The notes under the pieces are model-generated. The model saw nothing but the letters and a program-made list of their open reading frames with translations, was not told where the DNA came from and made no database searches. 37,196 nt of DNA from Streptosporangium minutum (GTDB taxonomy: Bacteria > Actinomycetota > Actinomycetes > Streptosporangiales > Streptosporangiaceae). Location of the stretch: NCBI RefSeq assembly GCF_002149035.1, contig NZ_NGFP01000058.1:913-38108 (forward strand), given 5' to 3'. Of this stretch, positions 16,658 through 24,754 are shown in pieces; position 1 is the first letter of the stretch; each line of letters opens with the position of its first letter. A program made the translations under genes and the position numbers.

Positions 16658-17985
16658 CCTGGCGCCGCCGGCTGATCGATGTCCGCCCCCTCCGTACCAG
16701 CCGGCCGTTCCGCGACCTGTGGATCGGGTCGTCCCTCGCCTCGATCGGTCAGCAGATCGCCGGCGTGGCCGTCCTCCTGCAGGTCTGGGAGCTCACTCAC
16801 AGCCCGCTCTGGACCGGGGCCATCGGCCTTGCCACAGCCGTGCCGCTGCTCGTCCTCGGGCTGGTCGGCGGATCACTGGCCGACGCCGTCGACCGCAGGA
16901 CCCTCGTCCGTGCCACCACCGCGGGCCAGGTGCTGACAGCCGTGGGCCTCGTGGCGCAGGCCGCCGCGGGAAACCGGTCGGTCCCGCTGCTGCTCGCCCT
17001 GGTCGCCGCGCAGTCCGGCTGCGCGGCGCTCGGCGCCCCGGCCCGGCGCACCTTCCCCGTCAGGCTGCTCCCCGCCGACCAGGTCGCCGCCGGGCTCGCC
17101 CTGCAGAACGTCGCCTTCCAGGCCTCCATGCTCGTCGGGCCCGCCCTCGCCGGCATCGTGCTCGCGCAGTGGCGCTACCCCGCCGCCTACGCGATCCAAG
17201 CCGTCGCCGGCGTCGCGTCGCTGATCGCCGTGGTCCGGCTGCCTCCGATGGCCGCCCCGCGTACCGACGACGACCGGCAGCCCGCGCGCGGCGCGCGTCA
17301 GCGTCGCGGTCCGGCCCGGGGAGGCTGGCGGATCATCCTTCAGCGCCCCACCCTGTGGGGCTCCTTCGCCACCGACCTCGCCGCCACCGTCCTGGCCATG
17401 CCGATCGCGCTCTTCCCTCTGATCAACGAGATCCGCTTCGAGGGCAACCCCCGGACCCTGGGGCTCTTCCTGTCCGCGATCGCGGTCGGCGGGCTCAGCG
17501 CCGGCCTGCTCTCCGGGACCGTCACCCGGCTCCACCGCAGCGGCCTCGTCCAGCTCGTCGCGGCCACGGTCTGGGGCCTCGCCCTCGCCGGCTTCGGCCT
17601 GGCCGGCCCCCTCTGGCTCGCCCTCTGCTGCCTCGCGATCGCCGGTGCGGCCGACACCGTCGCCGTGGTCACCCGGGGCGCGCTGGTCCAGTTCGAGGCG
17701 CCCGACCATTACCGGGGGCGGGTCTCCTCGGTCGAGCACGTCATCGGCATCGCCGGCCCGGAGGTCGGCAACTTCCGTGGAGGACTGCTCGCCTCCCTCG
17801 CGTCCGCCCCCGTGGCGCTCGTCGCGGGCGGCCTGGCGGCCGCGCTCACCGTCGTCACCGTCGGCCTGATCAACCGCCCCCTGCGCGACTACCGCGCCCC
17901 GTCGGAGCGTGACGGCCCGCCGCCGCCCGGAGTGCCGCCGGCGGCTCCCGCGCAGCCGGCGGCCCTCGCCGACGGGCCGGGGTGA
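16654..17985 (+). CDS. MFS exporter, EntS-like (MFS_3)
   Basis: 443 residues with about twelve helices. Features of the EntS/MFS_3 group: FRDLWIGSSLASIGQQIAGVAVLLQVWELT, GGSLADAVDRRTLV after helix 2, FPVRLLPADQVAAGLALQN in the middle, and YRGRVSSVEHVIGIAGPEVGNFRGG in the C-half. Members include the enterobactin exporter, but many export other compounds, so the substrate is open. The C-terminus has a disordered Pro/Ala tail. The start is coupled to a preceding small ORF. An AT-rich palindrome about 200 bp upstream probably controls it. A hairpin (18001-18024) lies at the 3' end. Confidence 0.85.
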   Translation: MTWRRRLIDVRPLRTSRPFRDLWIGSSLASIGQQIAGVAVLLQVWELTHSPLWTGAIGLATAVPLLVLGLVGGSLADAVDRRTLVRATTAGQVLTAVGLVAQAAAGNRSVPLLLALVAAQSGCAALGAPARRTFPVRLLPADQVAAGLALQNVAFQASMLVGPALAGIVLAQWRYPAAYAIQAVAGVASLIAVVRLPPMAAPRTDDDRQPARGARQRRGPARGGWRIILQRPTLWGSFATDLAATVLAMPIALFPLINEIRFEGNPRTLGLFLSAIAVGGLSAGLLSGTVTRLHRSGLVQLVAATVWGLALAGFGLAGPLWLALCCLAIAGAADTVAVVTRGALVQFEAPDHYRGRVSSVEHVIGIAGPEVGNFRGGLLASLASAPVALVAGGLAAALTVVTVGLINRPLRDYRAPSERDGPPPPGVPPAAPAQPAALADGPG

Positions 17986-18000
17986 AGCGCCGTCGGAGGG

Positions 18001-18024
18001 CGCGGGCTGGAGTGTCAGCCCGCG
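18001..18024. terminator. Bidirectional terminator candidate
   Basis: CGCGGGCT (18001-18008) and AGCCCGCG (18017-18024) form a perfect 8-bp stem with an 8-nt loop. It sits between the converging MFS and PfpI genes and overlaps the stop codon of the latter. Confidence 0.5.
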
Positions 18025-18560
18025 AAGGCGTCCGTCGCGGCCTGGCAGAAGGCTTTAAGGTCGTCGGGCTTGCGGCTGGTGACGAGGGTGTTCGGGCCCG
18101 AGGTGCAGATCACGACCTCCCGGTCCTCCCAGTCCGCCCCGGCGTTGCGCAGGTCGGTCCTGAGGCTGGGCCAGGAGGTGACCTTCCGGCCGCGCACGAC
18201 GTCGGCCTCGATCAGGGTCCAGGGCGCGTGGCAGATCGCCGCGACGGGTTTGCCGGACTCGAAGAAGTCCTTGACGAACCGGACGGCGCTGGGCACGGTC
18301 CGCAGGAGGTCGGGGTTGGCGACGCCGCCGGGCAGCACCAGCCCCTCGAAGTCGTCCGCCAGCACCTCGTCGATCGTCTCGTCCACCCGGAACCGGTCGG
18401 CCTTGTCGAGGTGGTTGAACGCCTGGATCTCACCCGCTCGGGTGGAGATCAGTCTGGGCGTGGCCCCTGCCTGTTTGACGGCCTGCCAGGGCTCGGTGAG
18501 CTCGACCTGCTCGACGCCCTCCGGGGCCACGAGGAACGCGATCGTCTTGTCGTTGAGCAT
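18015..18560 (-). CDS. DJ-1/PfpI family protein (YhbO-like)
   Basis: 181 residues, the usual size of PfpI/YhbO proteins, which have protease, glyoxalase-like or deglycase activities attributed to them. The nucleophile elbow is VAAICHAPWTL (Cys110, His111), the conserved acid is in VAPEGVEQVEL (Glu14), and GLVLPGGVANPDLLR matches the family. AGAGGGGAAATC precedes ATG 18560. It is separated from the DUF4031 gene by 61 bp and read in the same direction, so it may be expressed with the TetR operon or alone. A role in stress protection is likely from the family, not shown here. Confidence 0.9.
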   Translation of the reverse strand: MLNDKTIAFLVAPEGVEQVELTEPWQAVKQAGATPRLISTRAGEIQAFNHLDKADRFRVDETIDEVLADDFEGLVLPGGVANPDLLRTVPSAVRFVKDFFESGKPVAAICHAPWTLIEADVVRGRKVTSWPSLRTDLRNAGADWEDREVVICTSGPNTLVTSRKPDDLKAFCQAATDAFAG

Positions 18561-18621
18561 GATTTCCCCTCTGACGTGCGGCGATGCCTTCAGGGAGGCG
18601 TCATGCCCGGCATGTCGTCAT

Positions 18622-18939
18622 CTATGCGGGCCGGTTGGATTCGGGGATGGAATCCATACCGGGGACGTCCGGGCGGGGACGGACCTTGCGTCTGCGCAGG
18701 CCTGAGGCGATGAGCCGGGCGAGGAGCTCGCGTGACGACACGGCCTCCGCCCCCAGCGTGATCGCCCTGTCGTAGACGGTCTCGGGGACGTCGTAGTGGT
18801 CGCGGTCGAACGCCCGGGGCGGCACGCCCAGCCGGGCGGCGAAGGCGTGCAGCTCCTCGGTCGAGCTGTCGCTGACCAGATGTGACCAGAGCAGATCGCG
18901 GGGACCCGGCCAGTTCGGCGGGTCGATGAGCACGCTCAC
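18622..18939 (-). CDS. DUF4031 domain protein
   Basis: 105 residues with the DUF4031 pattern: MSVLIDPPNWPGPRDLLWSHLVSDSS, ELHAFAARLGVPPRAFDRDHYDVP, and a C-terminal basic stretch. The family is of unknown function. GTG 18939 overlaps the TetR stop (GTGA). I see no separate ribosome binding site, so translation is probably coupled to the regulator. The pairing with a TetR regulator and a divergent exporter may be only local. Confidence 0.85.
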   Translation of the reverse strand: MSVLIDPPNWPGPRDLLWSHLVSDSSTEELHAFAARLGVPPRAFDRDHYDVPETVYDRAITLGAEAVSSRELLARLIASGLRRRKVRPRPDVPGMDSIPESNRPA

Positions 18940-19487
18940 CGCTGGAGGAGTTCGAGCGCGACCTCCAGGGCCGCGGCCCTGCTCTCCTCTTCGGAGAGCT
19001 TGTCGTCCTTGAAGGCGAACCAGGCCGCGTGCAGGGCGAACATGGCCATCGAGTTCCTCAGCCGGACGGTCGGCGGGTCGTCCGGGTCGACGATGAAGGT
19101 GAGCACCTCGAACATCCGGTCGCGGTTGCTCTCCATCACCGGGTGGTGCTTCAGCGCGGTCTGGTTGCGCTCGAAGAAGCGCATGATCTCGCGGTGCCGC
19201 CCCCGGTGCAGGTCCTCGGAGTAACGGCGGACCAGCTCCCGGCGGGTCTCGTCGGTGTGCGGCTGCGTCCTGGCCCAGGCGATCAGCTCCTCGATCGAGC
19301 GCACCCGGTCCTCCACGAGACTGGTGACGATCTCGTCCTTGCTCTTGAAGTGATAGTAGAGTGCGGCCTTGGTCACGCCGAGGGCCTCCGCTATCTCCCG
19401 GAGCGAGGTCGCCTCATACCCCTGCTCGACGAAGAGCTTCAGGGCGATCTCCTGGATCCGTGTCCGGGTGTCGGCGTTTTCCCTCAT
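18936..19487 (-). CDS. TetR-family repressor of the divergent MFS gene
   Basis: 183 residues. The N-terminal HTH is clear: RIQEIALKLFVEQGYEATSLREIAEALGVTKAALYYHFKSKDEI. The C-terminal ligand domain is short. ATG 19487, preceded by AAAGGGAACC, is favoured over the longer frame starting at 19580, which would run through the operator region. Two near-palindromic sites lie in the divergent promoter region (19510-19527 and 19557-19574). The gene's own promoter appears as TTGCCG (minus strand 19572-19567) and TATGCT (19550-19545) with 16-bp spacing, overlapped by one site. It very likely represses itself and the MFS exporter. Confidence 0.9.
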   Translation of the reverse strand: MRENADTRTRIQEIALKLFVEQGYEATSLREIAEALGVTKAALYYHFKSKDEIVTSLVEDRVRSIEELIAWARTQPHTDETRRELVRRYSEDLHRGRHREIMRFFERNQTALKHHPVMESNRDRMFEVLTFIVDPDDPPTVRLRNSMAMFALHAAWFAFKDDKLSEEESRAAALEVALELLQR

Positions 19488-19509
19488 GGTTCCCTTTGCA
19501 GCGAAATTG

Positions 19510-19527
19510 ACTTGACGGCCGGTAAGT
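19510..19527. promoter_or_regulatory. TetR operator 1 (overlaps MFS -35)
   Basis: ACTTGACGGCCGGTAAGT is symmetric at 14 of 18 positions. It covers TTGACG (19512-19517), the -35 of a promoter whose -10 is TACATT (19536-19541) with 18-bp spacing, directed at the MFS gene. The same half-sites recur in operator 2. Confidence 0.65.
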
Positions 19528-19556
19528 GATCGTCCTACATTCCCAGCATATCCGAC

Positions 19557-19574
19557 ACTAGCCGGTCGGCAAGT
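19557..19574. promoter_or_regulatory. TetR operator 2 (overlaps tetR -35)
   Basis: ACTAGCCGGTCGGCAAGT keeps the ACT...CGG.CGG...AAGT framework of operator 1, centred 47 bp away. It covers the probable -35 (TTGCCG on the minus strand) of the regulator gene and lies downstream of the MFS transcription start, so it could block both directions. Confidence 0.6.
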
Positions 19575-19603
19575 AAGCAAGATCTTTTATGGGGAGACGG
19601 ACG

Positions 19604-21205
19604 ATGGGGGCGACAGAGGTGAAGGAGACCGCAGCCGCACCGGCACGGCGGCGTGAGGTCATGGTGGTGCTGCCGGGCCTGATGCTCGCGATGGTCCTGG
19701 CCATGCTCGACAACATGATCGTCGGTACCGCGATGCCCCGCATCGTCGGGGAGCTGGGCGGGCTGACCCACCTGTCCTGGGTGGTGACGGCCTACGTGCT
19801 CGGCACCACCGTCTCCACCCCCATCTGGGGGAAGATCGGCGACCTGTACGGCAGGAAGAACATCTTCCTCGGGTCCATCGTCATCTTCATGATCGGTTCA
19901 GTGCTCTGCGGCATGGCCGGATCCGAGATGCTGGGCGGTCCCACCGACGGCATGGCCCAGCTCATCGCCTTCCGCGCGCTCCAGGGCCTCGGCGCCGGCG
20001 GCCTGCTGGTCAACGCGATGGCGATCATTGGCGACCTCGTCCCGCCGCGTGAGCGCGGCCAGTACCAGGGCATCATGGCGGGTGTGATGTCGCTGGCGAT
20101 GATCGCCGGTCCGCTCGTCGGCGGGTTCATCACCGACCACCTCGACTGGCGCTGGGCCTTCTACGTGAACCTGCCCATCGGGTTCGTCGCGCTGGCGCTG
20201 CTGGCGGCCAAGCTGAAGCTGCCCAAGTACCGCACCGAGCACCGCATCGACTGGCTCGGCGCGATCCTGCTCTCCGTCGGCATCACCGCGCTGGTGCTCA
20301 TCACCACCTGGGGCGGCAACGACTACGGATGGGGCTCGCCGCAGATCCTCGGCCTGGCCGCGCTCGCAGTCGTCACGCTGGCGCTGTTCATCCCGGTGGA
20401 GCGCCGTGCCGCGGAGCCGATCATGCCGCTCCAGCTGTTCCGCAACCGCAACTTCACGCTGATCTCGCTGGTCGGCTTCCTGCTCGGCTTCGCGATGTTC
20501 GGCGCCATCAACTTCCTGCCGCTGTTCCAGCAGACGGTCCAGGGCGCCAGCGCCACCAACTCGGGCCTGCTGCTGCTTCCGATGATGGGCTCGGCCATGG
20601 TGATCTCGCTCTTCGTCGGCCAGGCCATCACCAAGACCGGCAAGTACAAGGTCTACCCGGTCCTCGGCGGCGTGATCATGGCGGTCGCCATGTGGCTGCT
20701 CTCCCTGATGGACGTCAACACGCCCTCGTGGCAGACCGGCGTGTTCATCGCGGTGCTCGGCCTCGGCATGGGCTTCCTGATGCAGACCACCATGCTGATC
20801 GCGCAGAACAGCGTCGAGCAGAAGGACCTGGGTGTCTCCAGCAGCACCTCCACCTTCTTCCGCTCCATCGGCGGCTCGTTCGGCGTCTCGCTGTTCGGCG
20901 CGGTCTTCAACAACCAGCTCGCCTCCAGCCTGGAGAGCAAGCTGGGGCCCGCGGGTGAGAAGCTCGCCTCCAGCGGGGGCCAGTTCAACCCGGCCGCCCT
21001 GCACGAGCTTCCCGCCAACGTGCGCACCGGCTTCCTGGAGTCGCTGGCCACGTCCATCTCCGGCGTGTTCTGGTGGGCGATCCTGTTCGCCGTCCTGGTG
21101 CCGCTGCTGGCCGCCTTCATCAAGGAGATCCCGCTGCGCGGGGGCCCCGAGCAGAGCGGCGACGCCGAGGACCCGGCCCCGGCCCCGGCGCCGGTCCTCG
21201 ACTGA
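19604..21205 (+). CDS. DHA2-family 14-TM MFS drug exporter
   Basis: 533 residues from ATG 19604, which has GGGGAG seven bases upstream; ATG 19589 has no such site. Fourteen predicted helices and motifs of the EmrB/QacA (DHA2) group: LDNMIVGTAMPRIVGELGG in helix 1, WGKIGDLYGRKN (motif A), RALQGLGAGGLLVNAM, and GVMSLAMIAGPLVGGFITDHLDWRWAFYVNLPIG (motif C). It is a proton-driven exporter, probably of a drug or antibiotic. Expression is probably released when a ligand binds the divergent TetR repressor, given the two operators in the promoter. The C-terminal tail is Pro/Ala-rich. Confidence 0.92.
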   Translation: MGATEVKETAAAPARRREVMVVLPGLMLAMVLAMLDNMIVGTAMPRIVGELGGLTHLSWVVTAYVLGTTVSTPIWGKIGDLYGRKNIFLGSIVIFMIGSVLCGMAGSEMLGGPTDGMAQLIAFRALQGLGAGGLLVNAMAIIGDLVPPRERGQYQGIMAGVMSLAMIAGPLVGGFITDHLDWRWAFYVNLPIGFVALALLAAKLKLPKYRTEHRIDWLGAILLSVGITALVLITTWGGNDYGWGSPQILGLAALAVVTLALFIPVERRAAEPIMPLQLFRNRNFTLISLVGFLLGFAMFGAINFLPLFQQTVQGASATNSGLLLLPMMGSAMVISLFVGQAITKTGKYKVYPVLGGVIMAVAMWLLSLMDVNTPSWQTGVFIAVLGLGMGFLMQTTMLIAQNSVEQKDLGVSSSTSTFFRSIGGSFGVSLFGAVFNNQLASSLESKLGPAGEKLASSGGQFNPAALHELPANVRTGFLESLATSISGVFWWAILFAVLVPLLAAFIKEIPLRGGPEQSGDAEDPAPAPAPVLD

Positions 21206-21255
21206 CGCAAGTCGCGGCCCAGCGAGTCCCAAGTCGCGCCGGGCAGGCTGTGCGC

Positions 21256-22206
21256 ATGGAAACAACCACCGCCGCCGGGTACGTCACCCGGCGGCCTCTG
21301 GCCGAAGACGCCCACGCCGTCCACGAGCTGATCTCCCTGTGCGACACCCGGGTGATCGGCAAGGCGGACATGACCCTCGACGACGTCGCCGACCAGCTGA
21401 ACGACCCCTCCTTCGACCGGGAGACCGACGGCTGGCTCGTCCACGACGAGGCCGGCCGCCTGGTCGCCTGGGCCTGGGCCTGCCGCAAGGGCACCAGCGA
21501 CAACGTGGACATCGACGTGGTCGTGCACCCCGACGCCCCCGGGCTCACCGGCCGGCTCTGGGACACCGTGACCGAGCGGGCCGGGCGGATCGCCGCCGGG
21601 CTCGGTCACGACAGGGCCGTGCTGGACATCGGCCTGTATCGGGAGGACAGCGGCAAGCGCGCCATCGCCGCCGCCCGCGGGTTCAGCGTCGCGACCAGCT
21701 TCATCCGGCTCCGCGTCGACCACGGGACCTCGGTGCCCGAACCCGCTCCGCCGGCCGGCCTCACGGTCCACCGGGGGGTCACCGAGGAGGTCCGCCGCCA
21801 GGGACACGCGGTCCAGCAGGCCGGGTTCGCCGAGCACTTCGGGTTCGCCCCCATGGACTACGACGAGTGGTACGGAGAGCTGGACTCCTCGGCCAGCGGC
21901 GACTGGTCGCAGCTGACGGTCGCCCGGATCGGCGGCGAGCCGGCGGCGATGCTGCTGGGCACCAACGCCTTCGCCGGGGACGAGAACTGCGGCTACGTGC
22001 GCCGGCTGGCCGTGCTGCCGGCCTTCCGAGGACGCGGTCTGGGCCGGTTCATGCTCCGCAAGGCCTTCGCGGACGACGCCCGGCGCGGCCGGGTGGGCAC
22101 CTACCTGCACGTGGACGCCAACAACAGCACGCCCGCCCTGGACCTGTACCTGTCGGTGGGCATGCGCCAGGTGCTGGCCATCGACGTGTGGCGGCGGACG
22201 GTCTGA
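21256..22206 (+). CDS. Tandem GNAT acetyltransferase (MshD-like layout)
   Basis: 316 residues with two GNAT folds. The C-terminal one is complete: YVRRLAVLPAFRGRGLGRFMLRKAFADDA, with the acetyl-CoA loop RGRGLG, then LHVDANNSTPALDLYLSVGMRQV. The N-terminal one (residues 10-150) is degenerate. Size and layout resemble mycothiol synthase MshD, but similarity is general and many actinomycetes have several such paralogues, so I give no symbol. ATG 21256 is a plausible start with a weak upstream GGGCAGG. It stands alone between the two MFS genes. Confidence 0.75.
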   Translation: METTTAAGYVTRRPLAEDAHAVHELISLCDTRVIGKADMTLDDVADQLNDPSFDRETDGWLVHDEAGRLVAWAWACRKGTSDNVDIDVVVHPDAPGLTGRLWDTVTERAGRIAAGLGHDRAVLDIGLYREDSGKRAIAAARGFSVATSFIRLRVDHGTSVPEPAPPAGLTVHRGVTEEVRRQGHAVQQAGFAEHFGFAPMDYDEWYGELDSSASGDWSQLTVARIGGEPAAMLLGTNAFAGDENCGYVRRLAVLPAFRGRGLGRFMLRKAFADDARRGRVGTYLHVDANNSTPALDLYLSVGMRQVLAIDVWRRTV

Positions 22207-22234
22207 CCTTCCCGGACACGGCCGGGTCCGCAGC

Positions 22235-22371
22235 GGTCCGGCCGCGCTCCGGGTGCGGCCGCACCTGGCCGGTACGGCTGTCCTCCCGGTGCGGCTCGGC
22301 CTCCGGTCCGGCCGCGCTCCGGGCACGGCCCGCGCGGAGCCGCGCCTGCGGGTACGGCTCCGGTCCGGCCG
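22235..22371. repeat. GC-rich direct repeats between converging genes
   Basis: GGTCCGGCCGCGCTCCGGG occurs at 22235-22253 and exactly again at 22305-22323, with a partial third copy GGTCCGGCCG at 22362-22371. GGTACGGCT occurs at 22271 and 22351. The units can also fold into hairpins, so the region may serve as the terminator for the GNAT and MFS genes. Confidence 0.7.
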
Positions 22372-22383
22372 TGCCCGGAGAGG

Positions 22384-23754
22384 TCATCGCCGGCGCAGCA
22401 GCGGCAGCGCGCACGCCCCGGTGGCCAGCGCCGTGACCGCCAGGGCCACGGCGGCGCCCGTGATCGACCCCACGCTCAGATACAGCGTGCCGAACGTGGC
22501 CACGCCCACGACCTGGCCGAGCTGGGTCACCATGACGAACAGGCCGCTGGTGTCGGAGGCGTCCTCGGGCGCGACATGGGTGAGCGCGACCGTGAGCACC
22601 GGGCTGAACGCCCCGCCCAGGCCGGCCCCGGTCACCGCCAGGGCCACCCAGAGGAACGGCAGGCCGTGGCCGCCGCCGCCCAACGCCAGTGCCAGCCCCA
22701 GGTATCCCAGCGCGGCCAGGCCGAAGGAGGAGATGATCATACGGCGGTGCAGGTGCCCGGGGATCCGCCGCCAGTTGAGGCTGACCACCGCGAAGGCGGC
22801 CGCGGCGGGAACGAACGTCAGGCCCGCCCGCAGCGGGCTGTCGCCCAGGGGGCCCTGCAGGTGCAGAGCGAGGGCGAACAGGAACCCGCCGTAGGTCGCC
22901 ATCACCCCGAAGACGGCCAGCGCGGAGGTGACCACCCCGGGGGCCCGCAGAACCCGCACGGGCACCAGAGGCGCGGCGGCCCGCCGCTCCATCAGCACGA
23001 AGACCCCCGCGAACGCCACGCTCGCGGCCATCGCGGCCCATCCCCACAGCGGCCAGCTCTGCTCGTGGCCCAGCACCAGCGGCACCACCAGGAGACTGAC
23101 CGTCAGCGAGAGCGTGACCAGGCCGGGCAGGTCCAGCGGGCGGTGGCGCACGGGGCCGTCGGCCGGCAGCAGCCTCGCGCCCAGGACGAGCAGCCCGAGC
23201 CCGATGGGCACGTTCACCAGGAACACCGGCCGCCACGCCGTGCCGTACAGGTCGGCGGAGACCAGCACCCCGCCCAGCACCTGGCCGGCCACGGCGGCCC
23301 CCGAGATCACCGTCGCGTAGAGGCTGAGCGCGCGGGCCCGCGCGGCCCCCTCGAAGTTCATCTGGATCATGCTCAGCACCTGAGGCACCATCAGAGCGGC
23401 CCCCGCGCCCTGGAGCAGCCGGAAGGCGACGAGCTGCCCTGCGGAGACGGCCAGGCCGCAGGCCAGGGAGGCAGCGGTGAAGCCCGCCAGGCCGTACAGG
23501 AACAGGCGGCGCCCGCCGTACCGGCCGCCCAGCCGGGCACCGGTGATCAGCAACATGGCATAGGCGATGGTGTAGCCGGAAATGATCATTTGGAGTCCCG
23601 AGCCGGACGTGCCAAGGTCGGCGCGGATCACGGGAGAGGCGACGTTGACGATGGAGACGTCCAGGATCGCCATGAACTGCCCGGTGAGGATCACCGTCAG
23701 CAACCAGGGAACGCGGCGCAGGGCCGGAGCTTCAACGGTGGATGTCGCGGTCAT
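22384..23754 (-). CDS. DHA2-type MFS exporter
   Basis: 456 residues from ATG 23754. Motifs of the DHA2 group: VILTGQFMAILDVSIVNVASPVIRADLG, GGRYGGRRLFLYG (motif A), FRLLQGAGAALMVPQVLSMIQ, and SGAAVAGQVLGGVLV (motif C). About fourteen helices. No clear ribosome binding site precedes the ATG, so the mRNA may be leaderless or the start may be elsewhere. It is divergent from an MmyB-type XRE regulator across about 108 bp that contain palindromes, an arrangement in which the exporter is usually the regulated gene. The substrate is unknown. Confidence 0.88.
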   Translation of the reverse strand: MTATSTVEAPALRRVPWLLTVILTGQFMAILDVSIVNVASPVIRADLGTSGSGLQMIISGYTIAYAMLLITGARLGGRYGGRRLFLYGLAGFTAASLACGLAVSAGQLVAFRLLQGAGAALMVPQVLSMIQMNFEGAARARALSLYATVISGAAVAGQVLGGVLVSADLYGTAWRPVFLVNVPIGLGLLVLGARLLPADGPVRHRPLDLPGLVTLSLTVSLLVVPLVLGHEQSWPLWGWAAMAASVAFAGVFVLMERRAAAPLVPVRVLRAPGVVTSALAVFGVMATYGGFLFALALHLQGPLGDSPLRAGLTFVPAAAAFAVVSLNWRRIPGHLHRRMIISSFGLAALGYLGLALALGGGGHGLPFLWVALAVTGAGLGGAFSPVLTVALTHVAPEDASDTSGLFVMVTQLGQVVGVATFGTLYLSVGSITGAAVALAVTALATGACALPLLRRR

Positions 23755-23775
23755 GGAGACGACTGTGACGTCGGG

Positions 23776-23785
23776 CCGGTACCGG
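23776..23785. promoter_or_regulatory. Palindrome in XRE/MFS divergent region
   Basis: CCGGTACCGG is a perfect 10-bp palindrome. Nearby, GTGCCTGCC (23792-23800) and TGGTACTGACAGCACC (23806-23821) contain inverted GTGC/GCAC half-sites. These are candidate operator elements for the MmyB-type regulator; which one is used cannot be told. Confidence 0.35.
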
Positions 23786-23862
23786 TAACGAGTGCCTGCC
23801 GATCCTGGTACTGACAGCACCTGGCAGACGCCTCACCCGTCGGCCAGCATGAAGAGGTGACC

Positions 23863-24726
23863 ATGACGACCCACGCGCGTGCCCGCCGAGTCGAGCTCGC
23901 GTCCTTCCTGCGCAGCCGCCGCGACCGCATCACCCCCGCCGCGGTGGGCCTGCCCCCGGGGTTGCGCCGCCGTACCCCCGGCCTGCGGCGCGAGGAGGTC
24001 GCCCTGCTCGCCGGGGTCGGAGTCACCTGGTACACCTGGCTGGAGCAGGGACGGCCGATCAACGTCAGCGCGCAGGTGCTCGACGCGATCTCCCGGACGC
24101 TCAAGCTGGACGAGGCCGAGCGCGAGCACCTCTACCGGCTCGCCGACATGCCCGCGGTGCCCGCCTCAGACGCCCACGTCGCCCTGGATCCCGAGATCCA
24201 GCGCATCCTCGACCAGCTCGGCCCGCTGCCCGCCTCCGTCTACAACAGCCGCTACGACCTGCTGGCCTGGAACGACACCTACGCCGCGCTGTTCGCGAGC
24301 ATGACGTCGCGGCCTTCCGGCACCCGCAACGCGCTGTGGCAGATCTTCGTCACGAAGGAGTGCTGCAACCCGGTGGTCAACCGGGCGGAGGAGCTGCCGC
24401 AGATGGTGGCCACCCTCCGGGCGGGATTCGGACGCCACCTGCGGGAGCCGGCCTGGACCGACTTCGTCCGGCGGCTGTCGGCCGCCAGCCCGGAGTTCGC
24501 GGCCATGTGGGCCACCCACGACGTGGCCCGGCCGGGGAGCCGTATGAAGATCTTCCAGCATTCCGCGGTCGGGCAGGTGCGTACGATCTCCACGAGCATG
24601 GCGCTGGCGTCGCCGCCGGAGACCCGGATGGTGGTCTACACCCCCATGGACGAGGAGAGCCGCGAACGCGTCGCCTGGATCAGGGCGCACCCGCATGTCC
24701 CGGCCGTGCCCTCGCACACCCACTGA
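23863..24726 (+). CDS. MmyB-type XRE transcriptional regulator
   Basis: 287 residues. The N-terminal XRE HTH reads PGLRREEVALLAGVGVTWYTWLEQGRPINVSAQVLDAISRTLKL. The C-terminal ligand domain has the MmyB pattern: YNSRYDLLAWNDTYAALF, EEL, LRAGFGRH and MKIFQHSAVG. Such proteins are abundant in actinomycetes, are thought to bind fatty-acid-like ligands, and usually control a divergent oxidoreductase or exporter. AAGAGG lies five bases before ATG 23863; GTG 23857 is the alternative. The likely target is the divergent DHA2 exporter. Confidence 0.9.
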   Translation: MTTHARARRVELASFLRSRRDRITPAAVGLPPGLRRRTPGLRREEVALLAGVGVTWYTWLEQGRPINVSAQVLDAISRTLKLDEAEREHLYRLADMPAVPASDAHVALDPEIQRILDQLGPLPASVYNSRYDLLAWNDTYAALFASMTSRPSGTRNALWQIFVTKECCNPVVNRAEELPQMVATLRAGFGRHLREPAWTDFVRRLSAASPEFAAMWATHDVARPGSRMKIFQHSAVGQVRTISTSMALASPPETRMVVYTPMDEESRERVAWIRAHPHVPAVPSHTH

Positions 24727-24754
24727 TCCCCGGCAGGTGACACGGCGGGCCCCC

